Shown: positions 53,176-62,481, numbered from the stretch's first letter. The stretch is 64,000 bases of DNA from TMP-24 sp046348855 (GCA_046348855.1 JAXMDK010000016.1:43297-107296); one strand, 5' to 3'. Notes: generated by a model not told the origin, from the letters alone. Made by a program: numbers and translations.

Positions 53176-53811
53176 ATGACCGGCGCCGCCGACTTCAGCC
53201 ATGAAACCGCTGCCCGTGTGCGCGGGTTCTGGCCGGTGGCCGGCGTCGACGAGGCCGGGCGCGGCCCGCTGTGCGGCCCGGTGGTGGCGGCGGCGGTGAT
53301 CCTCGACCCCGACCGCATCCCGCCCGGCCTGAACGATTCCAAGAAACTCACCGCGGCCCGGCGCGAGGCGCTGTTCGCCCAGATCCTCGCCCAGGCCGAA
53401 TGCGGCGTCGGCCTGGCAAGCCCGGCCGAGATCGACGAACTGAACATCCTGCGCGCCAGCCATCTGGCGATGGAGCGCGCCATCGCCGCCCTGCCCCGCC
53501 CGCCCGCGCATGTGCTGATCGACGGCAACCTGATTCCGCGCGGACTGGCGACGCCGGCCGAGGCGGTCGTGAAGGGCGATGCGCTATGCCTGACCGTCGC
53601 CGCCGCCTCGGTCGTCGCCAAGGTGACGCGCGACCGGATCATGGTGGATTTGGCGCAACAGCACCCCGGCTATGGCTGGGCGAAAAACGCCGGCTACCCG
53701 ACCAGGGACCATCTGGCGGCCCTGCAAATCCTTGGTGTGACCCCACACCATAGGCGTTCGTTCAAGCCCGTCCACAACATCTTGTATCAAGCAAAATCCA
53801 TAAGTGCTTGA
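53176..53811 (+). CDS. rnhB: Ribonuclease HII
   Basis: This 211-residue protein has the RNase HII start VAGVDEAGRGPLCGPVVAAA (Asp25-Glu26), NDSKKLTAARREALF near 54, VLIDGNLIPRGL near 115 and ASVVAKVTRDRIM near 146. It removes RNA from RNA-DNA hybrids and single ribonucleotides. In alphaproteobacteria rnhB often precedes ccrM, as here. Confidence 0.95.
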   Translation: MTGAADFSHETAARVRGFWPVAGVDEAGRGPLCGPVVAAAVILDPDRIPPGLNDSKKLTAARREALFAQILAQAECGVGLASPAEIDELNILRASHLAMERAIAALPRPPAHVLIDGNLIPRGLATPAEAVVKGDALCLTVAAASVVAKVTRDRIMVDLAQQHPGYGWAKNAGYPTRDHLAALQILGVTPHHRRSFKPVHNILYQAKSISA

Positions 53812-53848
53812 TTCAAAAAAGAATTTGACGGCGAATCACTCCTGACTC
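53810..53848. promoter_or_regulatory. Three GANTC methylation sites in the ccrM promoter region
   Basis: GATTC at 53810-53814, GAATC at 53833-53837 and GACTC at 53844-53848 fall within 39 bp, 45 to 83 bp before the ccrM ATG. CcrM methylates GANTC, so its own promoter is probably methylation-sensitive, as known in Caulobacter. Confidence 0.75.
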
Positions 53849-53892
53849 ATCTTGATGCCAACGAACCGGCAGCAGACCGGACAGAGGCAGAG

Positions 53893-55014
53893 ATGACCAC
53901 GACAACCAGCCAGAAGGCGGCCGCCCTGCCGCTGAACCAGATCATTGCGGGTGACTGCATCGAGGTGATGCGGTCGCTGCCCGAAGCGTCGGTCGATCTG
54001 ATCTTCGCCGATCCGCCCTACAATCTTCAGCTGCGCGGCGAGTTGCACCGGCCCGACAATTCCCGTGTCGACGCGGTCGACGACGCCTGGGACCAGTTCG
54101 CCAGCTTCGACGCCTATGATCGTTTCACCCGCGACTGGCTTGCCGCCGCCCGCCGTCTGCTGAAGCCCAACGGCGCGATCTGGGTGATCGGGTCCTATCA
54201 CAACGTCTTCCGCATGGGGGCCGAGCTTCAGAACCAGGGATTCTGGATCCTGAACGACGTGGTCTGGCGCAAGTCGAACCCGATGCCCAATTTCCGCGGC
54301 AAGCGGCTGACCAATGCCCATGAAACGCTGATCTGGGCTTCGCGCGGCGAAGGGTCGAAATACACCTTCAACTACGAGGCGCTGAAGGCGCTGAACGAAG
54401 GCGTGCAGATGCGGTCGGACTGGGTGATCCCGCTCTGCACCGGCAACGAACGGCTGAAGGACGGCGCCGGCGACAAGGCCCATCCGACGCAGAAGCCCGA
54501 GGCGCTCCTGCACCGCGTCATTCTCGGCACCACCAACCCCGGCGACGTGATCCTTGATCCGTTCTTCGGCACCGGCACGACCGGGGCAGTGGCCAAGATG
54601 CTGGGCCGCGAATTCATCGGGATCGAGCGCGAAGCCGCCTATCACACCGTCGCCGAGGCGCGCATCGCCCGTATCCGCAAGTTCGACAAGGAGGCGCTGG
54701 AGATCACCGGATCGAAACGCGCCGAGCCGCGCGTGCCTTTCGGCCAGGTGGTCGAACGCGGGATGCTGCGGCCGGGCGAGGAGCTTTTCTCGATCGGCAA
54801 CCGCTACAAGGCCAAGGTCCGCGCCGACGGCACGCTGATCGGCAATGACGTGAAGGGCTCGATCCATCAGGTCGGCGCCCATCTGGAAGGCGCGCCTTCG
54901 TGCAACGGATGGACCTACTGGCACTTCCGACGCGACGGCAAGATGGTGCCGATCGACATCCTGCGCCAGCAGATCCGCGCCGAGATGGAGGCCGATCAGG
55001 GCCGCCCGCACTGA
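53893..55014 (+). CDS. ccrM: Cell-cycle-regulated DNA adenine methyltransferase (GANTC)
   Basis: The protein has 373 residues, close to Caulobacter CcrM (358). The catalytic DPPY (40-43) in LIFADPPYNLQ precedes the SAM-binding FFGTGTTGAVAKMLGREF near 218, the beta-class order. The C-terminal extension (about 265-373, ending in a WTYWHFRRDGK segment) is the CcrM-specific DNA-recognition domain. It methylates adenine in GANTC after replication. A terminator follows. Confidence 0.95.
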   Translation: MTTTTSQKAAALPLNQIIAGDCIEVMRSLPEASVDLIFADPPYNLQLRGELHRPDNSRVDAVDDAWDQFASFDAYDRFTRDWLAAARRLLKPNGAIWVIGSYHNVFRMGAELQNQGFWILNDVVWRKSNPMPNFRGKRLTNAHETLIWASRGEGSKYTFNYEALKALNEGVQMRSDWVIPLCTGNERLKDGAGDKAHPTQKPEALLHRVILGTTNPGDVILDPFFGTGTTGAVAKMLGREFIGIEREAAYHTVAEARIARIRKFDKEALEITGSKRAEPRVPFGQVVERGMLRPGEELFSIGNRYKAKVRADGTLIGNDVKGSIHQVGAHLEGAPSCNGWTYWHFRRDGKMVPIDILRQQIRAEMEADQGRPH

Positions 55015-55061
55015 ATTCAGTTACCGCCGGTGCCTGTGGCCAGACCACGGCACATACCTGG

Positions 55062-55091
55062 CCCCGCCGTAGCGATACGGCGGGGATTTTT
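55062..55091 (+). terminator. Rho-independent terminator after ccrM
   Basis: A 10-bp perfect stem (55062-55071 with 55076-55085) with a GCGA loop is followed by ATTTTT. Confidence 0.93.
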
Positions 55092-55114
55092 CGCGCCTTG
55101 CCCTGCGGCCAGCG

Positions 55115-55165
55115 TCCCGTTCATCTTGGCACAAATATCCCGGGGTGCGGGGCAGAGCCCCGCAA
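55115..55165. repeat. Dispersed repeat overlapping the 3' end of alkB
   Basis: TTCATCTTGGCACAAATATCC is related to the copy at 29955-29976, and a 6-bp stem gcgggg/ccccgc (55147-55163) follows. The last codons of alkB lie within it. Confidence 0.6.
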
Positions 55166-56242
55166 GCACGCCCCGCGCGGCATCGGCAAACGCCCCCGGT
55201 TATAGTCCCCCCAGTCGGTCACATCGGGGTAGAACCGCCGCCGCCAGGCACGGACCCGCGGGTTCATCCGCCGCCGCCACAGGGGCGGAATCATCGCCAG
55301 CCAGGTCATCGCCGGATAGCCGTAGGGAAGTTGCGGGGCCTGGTCGGCGGCGTAGGTCTGCAACAAGGGATAGCGTCGGTCCGGCCGGAAATGATGGTCG
55401 GAATGGCGCTGGAGATTGATCAGGAACCAGTTCGTCGCCCGGTGGTCGGCGTTCCAGCTGTGGTGCGGCGCGACAGATTCGTAGCGCCCTTCGCCCAGAT
55501 GGCGACGGGTCAGGCCGTAATGTTCGACGTAGTTGGTCAATTCCAGATGCCAGACCGCGACGAGCGCCTGAAAGGCGAAGAGCCCCACCCCCTGCCAGCC
55601 GCCGAGCGCGAACGCCGCACCCAATGCCGCCGCCTGCAAGAGCCCATAGCGCCAGAACGGGTTGGACCTGTCGCCCATCCCGCGCCCGGCCCGCGCCAGA
55701 AGCTGCCTTTCGGCCCGCCAGGCCGAGGCCGGCCCTTCGCGCAGGACACGTGGGAAAAAGCGGTGGAACCCCTCGTTGTAGCGGGCGGTCACCGCATCGC
55801 GCACCGTGCCGACATAGCGGTGGTGGACCAGCAGATGTTCGCTGCGGAAATGGCTGTAAAGAACCAGCGCCATCAGGATGTCGGCCAGCCAGCGTTCGGT
55901 CCGGTTCCTCTGGTGCATGAGTTCATGGGCATAGACGATGCCGACCGCGCCGGTGGTCAGGCCGATCCCGAAGAACAGCGCCAGCTTTTCGACCGGCCCC
56001 AGCGCGCCGGGCTGGGCCGACCACCAGATCGAACCGTAGATCGCCGCCAGTTCGAAGACCGGCCAGACCAGGGTGATCAGCCGGTGGCGGAACAGCGCGG
56101 TCTCGGCGGTCTCGACCGGCGGGTTCTCCTCGTTCCGGCTCAGGACCACATCCAGCAGGCTCAGCACCCCATAGCCGTAAAGCGGCGGCAAGATCAGCAT
56201 CCAGCCGCCATGCGCCGCCCCCAGCCACAGAAGCGGCAGCAT
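55121..56242 (-). CDS. alkB: Alkane 1-monooxygenase (membrane di-iron hydroxylase)
   Basis: This 373-residue polytopic protein has the di-iron histidine boxes HELMHQ (about 106-111), EHLLVHHRYVGT (about 135-146) and LQRHSDHH (about 279-286), plus NYVEHYGL near 239. It should hydroxylate terminal carbons of alkanes or related chains using rubredoxin electrons. The first ATG (56242) falls inside what looks like the first hydrophobic helix, so a non-ATG start slightly upstream is possible. The C-terminal tail GSAPHPGIFVPR is encoded by a dispersed repeat. Confidence 0.85.
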   Translation of the reverse strand: MLPLLWLGAAHGGWMLILPPLYGYGVLSLLDVVLSRNEENPPVETAETALFRHRLITLVWPVFELAAIYGSIWWSAQPGALGPVEKLALFFGIGLTTGAVGIVYAHELMHQRNRTERWLADILMALVLYSHFRSEHLLVHHRYVGTVRDAVTARYNEGFHRFFPRVLREGPASAWRAERQLLARAGRGMGDRSNPFWRYGLLQAAALGAAFALGGWQGVGLFAFQALVAVWHLELTNYVEHYGLTRRHLGEGRYESVAPHHSWNADHRATNWFLINLQRHSDHHFRPDRRYPLLQTYAADQAPQLPYGYPAMTWLAMIPPLWRRRMNPRVRAWRRRFYPDVTDWGDYNRGRLPMPRGACLRGSAPHPGIFVPR

Positions 56243-56352
56243 CCCGAACGATATCAGGAAGGGCAGCGCCCGGATCGGGCTCTTGGCACGGGGAACTCAT
56301 GGGGCACCTGCAAGGCGGCAACGGCCCATTCTAGGGGGACGGCGGCGGCGGC

Positions 56353-57443
56353 TCAACCGCCGGATCGGGCCAGCGCCAGGTCGTGGACCTTGCGCATCAG
56401 CGTCGGCAGGTCGGCGGCGCGGAAATCGGCGGGCAGGTGGAACGCGCCCTTTTCGGGATTGGCGCCCTGCGGGACGGTGGCGGCCATCACCGTCAGAGAC
56501 AGATGAAAATGGGTAAAGGTGTGCTGCACCTCGCCCTCCAGCCGTGCCCAGTCGGCGGCCAGCGGCGGGGCCGGCGCCGGATCGCCCGGCCCCCAGTCGC
56601 TGCAGGAAAGCCGAGCATTCCGCCCAAAAGCCCATGCGGCGGCCGAAGCTCCAAGAGGATCGCCCCGTCGGTGCGACGGGCGACATAGGCAATGCCGCGA
56701 CGGCGGGGCTTGGCGGGCTTTGCCGCCCGGCGCGGCAGATCGGCGGCGCAGCCCGCGATCCGCGCCGCGCAAGCGCCTGTCAAGGGGCACAGCGCGCAGG
56801 CCGGATTGCGCGGCGTGCAGATCGTGGCGCCCAGATCCATCATCGCCTGGGCATGATCGCCGGGGCGCGTCGCGGGCGTCAACCGGGCGGCCAGCGCCCG
56901 CAGTTCCGCCTTGGCGGCCGGGAGTGGCGTCTGCACCGCGTAAAGGCGGGCCACGACCCGCTCGACATTGCCGTCGACCACCGCCGCCGGCCGGTCGAAG
57001 GCGATGGCCGCCACGGCCGCCGCCGTATAGGGACCGATGCCCGGCAGCGCCAGCAGCCCGGGCAGATCGTCGGGAAACCGGCCGCCGCAATCCAACACGA
57101 CCGCGCGGGCGCACTTCAGCAGGTTGCGGGCACGGGCATAATAGCCAAGCCCCGCCCATTCGGCCATCACCGCCTGATCCGGCGCCGCTGCAAGATCGGC
57201 AACGGTCGGCCAGCGGGCGATGAAGCGGGTGAAATAGCCGGTCACCGCCGCCACCGTCGTCTGCTGCAACATCACCTCGGACAGCCAGACCCGGTAGGGA
57301 TCGGGCTGATGCCCGGCCTGCCGGTCGGCCGGAGAGACCCGCCAGGGCATGCGGCGGGCATGCCGGTCGTACCATGCCAGCAGCGCCCGGCCGATCGCAG
57401 CCGCTTCGTCCCCTGCCCCGCCCGCTGCGGCCGTTTTTGCCAT
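56353..57443 (-). pseudogene. mutY: A/G-specific adenine glycosylase MutY, interrupted by a frameshift
   Basis: From the ATG at 57443 the catalytic domain is intact. SEVMLQQTTVAAVTGYFTRF, the LPGIGPYTAAAVAAIAFD helix-hairpin-helix, VVDGNVERVVARL and the 4Fe-4S cysteine cluster (CTPRNPACALCPLTGAC) are all present. At about 56600-56606, within the C-terminal NUDIX-like domain, the frame shifts: after GGMLGFP the expected SDWGPGD to TFTHFHL continuation is in the neighbouring frame and ends at 56353. One missing base would restore it. Either the gene is truncated (about 316 residues, with 8-oxoG discrimination weakened) or the base is a sequencing error. Confidence 0.85.
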
Positions 57444-57499
57444 GTCCAAAGTCCGACCGCCTTTCTATGATGGGCCGATCTTTCACCGGCCGGGCGGCA

Positions 57500-58027
57500 A
57501 TGTCCAACGCTTCGAAATCCAACGGCAGACGGATGCGCGGGTTCGAGGCCGCGGCGGGCCTCTTGCGCGAACGGATTCGCACCGCCGGCGAAAGCCGGGG
57601 GTTCGCGCTGACCCGGCTTCTGACCCACTGGCCCGAGATCGTCGGCGAGGATCTGGCCGCCACCGCCCTGCCGGTGAAGGTTGGCTATGGAAAGGACGGG
57701 TTCGGCGCCACCCTGACGCTTCTGGTTCAGGGCGCCTCGGCGCCGCTGGTGCAGATGCAGCTGGCCCGCATCCAGGACCGGGTGAACGGCTGTTACGGCT
57801 ATAATGCCATTTCGCGCATCCGCCTGACCCAGACATCGTCGAGCGGATTTGCCGAAGGGCAGACACCCTTCGCCCCGGCGCGCCCGGCCGCCCCGCCCCG
57901 GCCCGATCCGGCGATCAGGGATGACGCAACCGCACTTTCCCGTGACATAGGCGACGAATCCCTGCGGGCGGCGCTTGAAGCATTGGGCGAAAAAGTCTTA
58001 TGTCGGGCGCGGAAAACGAAAGGCTGA
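57500..58027 (+). CDS. DUF721 (DciA-like) domain protein
   Basis: The protein has about 175 residues; starts at 57467 or 57470 are possible, but the ATG at 57500 is nearest the conserved part. The segment LTRLLTHWPEIVGEDLAATA, followed by LTLLVQGASAPLVQMQLARI and VNGCYGYNAISRIRL, is the DUF721 core. DciA-type DUF721 proteins load replicative helicase in bacteria lacking DnaC; whether this one does is inferred. It is divergent from mutY and 4 bp before the dsbA-like gene. Confidence 0.82.
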   Translation: MSNASKSNGRRMRGFEAAAGLLRERIRTAGESRGFALTRLLTHWPEIVGEDLAATALPVKVGYGKDGFGATLTLLVQGASAPLVQMQLARIQDRVNGCYGYNAISRIRLTQTSSSGFAEGQTPFAPARPAAPPRPDPAIRDDATALSRDIGDESLRAALEALGEKVLCRARKTKG

Positions 58028-58031
58028 GGCA

Positions 58032-58727
58032 ATGAAGAAAACCGTTCTGCTGGGTGGCGGGGCCGTGGCGCTGGTTGCTGCCGCGGGTGCGCTGTGGCTT
58101 GCCGGCAAGACGCCGGACGCAGGCATGACCCCGATCTCGCTGAGCGCCAGCGCCCAGGAAACCGCCCCGGCCGCCACGACCACCAGTTCGGTGGCCTCGC
58201 GGGTGCCCGACATGGTCATGGGCAAGATCGACGCGCCGGTGACCGTGGTCGAATATGCCTCCTTCACCTGCCCGCACTGCGCGAATTTCCACGCGACGGT
58301 CTGGAACGAGTTCAAGAAGAACTACATCGACACCGGCAAGGTGAAGTTCGTCTACCGCGAGGTCTATTTCGACAAGTTCGGCCTGTGGGCGGCCATCGTC
58401 GCGCGCTGTGGCGGACCCGAGAAATATTTCGGCATTTCCGATATTCTCTATGACCACCAGAAGGACTGGCTGGCCTCGAACGACGAAAAGGGCATCGCCG
58501 ATGCGCTGAAGAAGATCGGCCTGTCGGCCGGCATGACCGAGGATCAGGTCAATGCCTGCCTGAACGACAATGACCAGGCCAAGGCGATGGTCACCGCCTA
58601 CCAGACCAATGCCACCAACGACAATGTCCAGGGCACGCCGACCTTCCTCATCAACGGCGAAAGCCATTCCGGCGAAATGACCTATGCCGAATTCGCCGCC
58701 CTTCTCGACGCCAAGCTGAAGAACTGA
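58032..58727 (+). CDS. DsbA-family thiol:disulphide oxidoreductase
   Basis: The protein has 231 residues from the ATG at 58032 behind a gagg site. An N-terminal hydrophobic anchor or signal (LLGGGAVALVAAAGALWLAG) precedes a thioredoxin fold with the active site SFTCPHCANFH (Cys80, Cys83) and the cis-proline loop VQGTPTFLING near 198. It probably acts in the periplasm on disulphide formation. It lies 2 bp before the CoA-transferase gene. Confidence 0.92.
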   Translation: MKKTVLLGGGAVALVAAAGALWLAGKTPDAGMTPISLSASAQETAPAATTTSSVASRVPDMVMGKIDAPVTVVEYASFTCPHCANFHATVWNEFKKNYIDTGKVKFVYREVYFDKFGLWAAIVARCGGPEKYFGISDILYDHQKDWLASNDEKGIADALKKIGLSAGMTEDQVNACLNDNDQAKAMVTAYQTNATNDNVQGTPTFLINGESHSGEMTYAEFAALLDAKLKN

Positions 58728-58729
58728 CG

Positions 58730-59887
58730 ATGACGCCGCTGAATGGGCTGAAGGTCGTCGAACTGGCGCGGATCCTGGCCGGCCCCTGGGCGGGCCAGAT
58801 CCTTGCCGATCTGGGCGCGGACGTCATCAAGGTCGAGGCGCCCGAGGGCGACGACACCCGCCGCTGGGGGCCGCCCTTCATCGACCGCGACGGCGACCGT
58901 TCGGCCGCCTATTTCCACGGTTGCAACCGGGGCAAGCGGTCGGTCATCGCCGATTTCCGCACCGAGGAAGGCCAGGCCTTCGTGCGGGCGCTGGTGGCCG
59001 ACGCCGACATCCTGATCGAGAATTTCAAGGTCGGCGGGCTGAAGAAATACGGGCTGGATTATGACAGCCTGCGCAAGGTCAATCCCCGGCTGATCTATTG
59101 CTCGATCACCGGCTTTGGCCAGGACGGACCCTATGCCCACCGCGCCGGATACGACTATATCATCCAGGGCATGGGCGGGCTGATGTCGGTGACCGGCGAT
59201 CCGTCGGGCCAGCCGCAGAAGGTGGGCGTCGCGGTGTCGGACGTGTTCACCGGGGTCTATGCGGCGACCGGCATTCTGGCCGCGCTGCACCAGCGCGAAC
59301 GCACCGGCCAAGGCCAGCAGGTCGACATGGCGCTCCTTGACGTCACGACGGCAATCATGGCCAACCAGGCAATGAACTACCTGGCCACCGGCAAGGCGCC
59401 GGGCCGGATCGGCAACGCCCACCAGAACCTGGTGCCCTATGCGGTCTTCGACTGCGCCGACGGCTGGATCATCCTGGCCACCGGCAACGACGCGCAATAC
59501 CAGCGGCTCTGCGCGATCCTCGGCCTGCCGGAACTGGCGACCGCCGCCAGCTATCTGACCAATGCCGACCGGATCGCCAACCGGACCGAGCTGACCCGGC
59601 TGCTGACCGAAAAGACCAGGACCTGGCAAAAGGCCGACCTGCTGGCCGCCTGCGAAGCCGAAGGGGTGCCGGCCGGGCCGATCAATGACCTGTCCGAAGT
59701 GTTCGACGACCCGCAGGTCGTGGCGCGGGGGATGCAGCTTGACCTTGACGGGGTGCCGTCGGTGCGCTCGCCCTTCGTCTTCTCGGGCGCCGACCTGGCG
59801 CTGGAGCGCGCCTCGCCGAAGCTGGGTGAGCATGACGCCGAGGTGCGCGCCGGATTGATGGCCAAAGCAGGGGGCTCTGCCCCCTGA
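58730..59887 (+). CDS. CaiB/BaiF (class III) CoA-transferase family protein
   Basis: This 385-residue protein has LNGLKVVELARILAGPWAGQ at the start, DLGADVIKVEAPEGDDTR near 27, NRGKRSVIADFRTEEGQ near 65, and the DYIIQGMGGLMSVTGDP region near 142, typical of family III CoA-transferases. It moves CoA between organic acids; a succinyl- or glutaryl-type donor would fit the lysine pathway, but that is only an idea. The last residues (KAGGSAP) and the trailing sequence come from a dispersed repeat. Confidence 0.88.
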   Translation: MTPLNGLKVVELARILAGPWAGQILADLGADVIKVEAPEGDDTRRWGPPFIDRDGDRSAAYFHGCNRGKRSVIADFRTEEGQAFVRALVADADILIENFKVGGLKKYGLDYDSLRKVNPRLIYCSITGFGQDGPYAHRAGYDYIIQGMGGLMSVTGDPSGQPQKVGVAVSDVFTGVYAATGILAALHQRERTGQGQQVDMALLDVTTAIMANQAMNYLATGKAPGRIGNAHQNLVPYAVFDCADGWIILATGNDAQYQRLCAILGLPELATAASYLTNADRIANRTELTRLLTEKTRTWQKADLLAACEAEGVPAGPINDLSEVFDDPQVVARGMQLDLDGVPSVRSPFVFSGADLALERASPKLGEHDAEVRAGLMAKAGGSAP

Positions 59888-59912
59888 CCCCCGGGATATT
59901 TTCGAACGAAAG
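59866..59912. repeat. Dispersed repeat at the 3' end of the CoA-transferase gene
   Basis: A stem ggggct/agcccc-like structure (gggggctctgccccct) followed by CCCGGGATATTTTCGAACG is a further member of the AAATATCC-type repeat family, here in reverse orientation. It spans the stop codon and the gap before cobQ. Confidence 0.55.
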
Positions 59913-59931
59913 AAGGGCAGGCCGGCGCGCA

Positions 59932-61377
59932 ATGGGCAAGGCGGTGATGATCCAGGGCGCGGGCTCGAACGTCGGCAAGTCGCTGCTGGTGGCGGGCCTC
60001 GCGCGTGCGGCCCGGCGGCGCGGCCTGACGGTGGCGCCGTTCAAGCCGCAGAACATGTCGAACAATGCCGCGGTCACCGTGGACGGCGGCGAGATCGGCC
60101 GGGCCCAGGCACTGCAGGCGATGGCGGCGGGGCTGGAGCCCCATACCGACATGAATCCCGTTCTGCTGAAACCCGAAAGCGATCTGGGCGCGCAGGTGGT
60201 GGTGCAGGGGCGACGGCTGGCGACGGTGAAGGCGCGCGACTATGCAGCGATGAAGCCGCAACTGATGGGCGAGGTGCTGGACAGCTTTGGCCGACTGAAG
60301 GCGGCGCATGATCTGGTGATCGTCGAGGGCGCGGGCAGCCCGGCCGAGGTTAACCTGCGTTCGGGCGACATTGCCAACATGGGTTTCGCGCGAGCCGCCG
60401 ACGTGCCGGTGGTGCTGGCCGGCGATATCGACCGGGGTGGCGTAATAGCCCAGATCGTCGGCACCCAGGCGGTGCTCGACCCCGATGATGCGGCGATGGT
60501 CGCCGGGTTCCTGATCAACAAGTTCCGCGGCGATCCGCGGCTGTTCGACGATGGCTACCGGCTGATCGCGGCGCGGACCGGCTGGCGAGGGTTCGGGGTT
60601 GTGCCCTGGTTCGCCGAGGCCGGCAGCCTGCCTGCCGAAGATGCGCTCGACCTGCCGGGGGCGGGCGGCGCGGGCGGGTTGAAGATAGCCTGCCTGGCCC
60701 TGTCGCGGATCGCCAATTTCGACGATCTCGATCCCCTGAAGCTGGAGCCGGGCGTCAGCCTGACGATGGTGCGCGCCGGGCAGGCGGTGCCGGGCGACAC
60801 CGACCTGCTGATCCTGCCGGGGTCGAAGTCGACGCGCGGCGACCTGGCCTTCTTGCGGGCGCAGGGCTGGGACGTCGACATTGCCGCCCATGTCCGGCGC
60901 GGCGGCCATGTGCTGGGTATCTGCGGCGGCTACCAGATGCTGGGGAAGGTGGTGCGCGACCCGCAAGGGATCGAGGGGCCACCGGGCGAGACGGCGGGGC
61001 TGGGGCTTCTGGACGTGGACACGGAGATGAGCCCCGACAAGCGGCTGACGCGCACGCAGGCGGTGCATGCGGCGACCGGGGCGGCGATGGAGGGCTACGA
61101 GATCCACATCGGCCGCACCGAAGGGCCGGACCGGGCGCGGCCTTTCGCGCTGGTCGGCGGGCAGCCGGAAGGGGCGATGTCGGCGGATGGGCGGATCGCC
61201 GGGTCCTACCTGCACGGGATGTTCGCCGCCGACGGGTTTCGCGCCGCCTGGCTGAAGGGGCTCGGGGCCGCTTCGGGGCTGCGCTACGGCGCCAGCGTCG
61301 AGGCGGTTCTGGACCGGCTGGCCGACCATCTTGAGGCGCATCTGGACGTGGCCGGCATCCTGGCGCTGGCGCGCTAG
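59932..61377 (+). CDS. cobQ: Cobyric acid synthase (glutamine-hydrolysing)
   Basis: This 481-residue protein has the N-terminal MIQGAGSNVGKSLLVAGLAR, FKPQNMSNNAAVTVDGGEIG near 39, VLAGDIDRGGVIAQIVGT near 160, the glutaminase nucleophile in GICGGYQMLGK near 327, and SYLHGMF near the end. It amidates the b, d, e and g side chains of adenosylcobyrinic acid diamide. It stands alone, 13 kb from the nearest cob gene, with no cobalamin riboswitch in the 44 bp before it. Confidence 0.96.
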   Translation: MGKAVMIQGAGSNVGKSLLVAGLARAARRRGLTVAPFKPQNMSNNAAVTVDGGEIGRAQALQAMAAGLEPHTDMNPVLLKPESDLGAQVVVQGRRLATVKARDYAAMKPQLMGEVLDSFGRLKAAHDLVIVEGAGSPAEVNLRSGDIANMGFARAADVPVVLAGDIDRGGVIAQIVGTQAVLDPDDAAMVAGFLINKFRGDPRLFDDGYRLIAARTGWRGFGVVPWFAEAGSLPAEDALDLPGAGGAGGLKIACLALSRIANFDDLDPLKLEPGVSLTMVRAGQAVPGDTDLLILPGSKSTRGDLAFLRAQGWDVDIAAHVRRGGHVLGICGGYQMLGKVVRDPQGIEGPPGETAGLGLLDVDTEMSPDKRLTRTQAVHAATGAAMEGYEIHIGRTEGPDRARPFALVGGQPEGAMSADGRIAGSYLHGMFAADGFRAAWLKGLGAASGLRYGASVEAVLDRLADHLEAHLDVAGILALAR

Positions 61378-61386
61378 ATCGCAGCG

Positions 61387-62481
61387 TCAGCCCGACCGTT
61401 CGGTCAGCGCACGCGCAAGCGCGCCGATCATGTCGGTTCGCGTCACCACCCCGACAAGGTCCAGGTCCTCCAGCACCGGCACCGCCTGCTGGCGGCCGTC
61501 CGACATCAGCGCCAGCACCGTGGCGATCGGGGTTTCCGGGTTGGCGGTGATGAAGTCGGTCGACATGAGATGGTCGGCGTCCTCGCTTTCGTCGCTGATG
61601 CCCAGAAGGTCGGCTTGCGAGAGCACACCCAGATAGCGCCCGTCGAAATCGACAACCGGCAGGGTCTTGAAGCCGTGGGCGCGAAACTCGGCCGTCAGCT
61701 TGCTGGGATGGTCGCCAGGGGCGGCGGTCACCAGGTCGCGCGACATGACGTCGCCGGCGGTCAACCCCCCCAGATGGCGGGCGGTTGCCTCGGCCTCGGC
61801 GGCGCCGATCAGGCGGGCAAGGTCTTCAACACCGATGTTGGCGGCCAGCCGCATTTCGCCCAGAAGCCGGCCCAGATCGGCGGCCGACAGGCCCAGCCGG
61901 CGATCGGGCGGCAGGTCGTGGGTGTGGTGCGGGCCTTCGACCGGCGGCTGGCGGAACGGGTACTTGCGCCCGGTTGCCCGGTTGAACAGGGTGGCGAGCA
62001 GGGCCAGAAGCGCGCTGTCGAGCGCGACCGGATGCAGGGCGAAGCCAAAGCCGTGCCGGGCCACCGTTGCCGGGCTGAGCGCAATCAGCAGGGCGATGGC
62101 CCCGCCCGGTGGATGCATGGCGCGGGCCAGCATCATCGCCACCACCGCCAGCCCGACCGCGCAGCCCACCGCCAGCGACGGATCGGGCACCACCAGCACG
62201 GCGGTGATCGCCGCCAGCGCCGACAGCGTGTTGCCGACGACCACCGACCAGGGCTGCGCCAGCGGGCTGTTGGGGACGCCGAAGACCAGGAAGGTCGTCG
62301 CCCCCAGCGGCGCGATCAGCAGCGACACCGCCACATCGTCAGCGCGCAACAGTCGCGCCGCCACCAGCGCGCAGGCGACGATGCCGGCGCCGGCGCCCAG
62401 CGCGGCGCGCAGGATCTCGACCAGCGTCGGCCGGGCCAGGGCGGGCCCCAGCATGCGCAGGACACGGCGGGCAGAGATCAT
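61387..62481 (-). CDS. HPP-family membrane protein with C-terminal CBS-domain pair
   Basis: The protein has 364 residues from the ATG at 62481. The N-terminal HPP domain has four hydrophobic helices and the MHPPGGAIALLIALSP motif near residue 125. Two CBS units follow (MSRDLVTAAPGDHPSKL near 243 and MSTDFITANPETPIATVLAL near 303). HPP proteins have been linked to nitrite transport in plastids; CBS pairs usually sense adenine nucleotides. Its ATG overlaps the holA stop by 4 bp. Confidence 0.88.
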   Translation of the reverse strand: MISARRVLRMLGPALARPTLVEILRAALGAGAGIVACALVAARLLRADDVAVSLLIAPLGATTFLVFGVPNSPLAQPWSVVVGNTLSALAAITAVLVVPDPSLAVGCAVGLAVVAMMLARAMHPPGGAIALLIALSPATVARHGFGFALHPVALDSALLALLATLFNRATGRKYPFRQPPVEGPHHTHDLPPDRRLGLSAADLGRLLGEMRLAANIGVEDLARLIGAAEAEATARHLGGLTAGDVMSRDLVTAAPGDHPSKLTAEFRAHGFKTLPVVDFDGRYLGVLSQADLLGISDESEDADHLMSTDFITANPETPIATVLALMSDGRQQAVPVLEDLDLVGVVTRTDMIGALARALTERSG

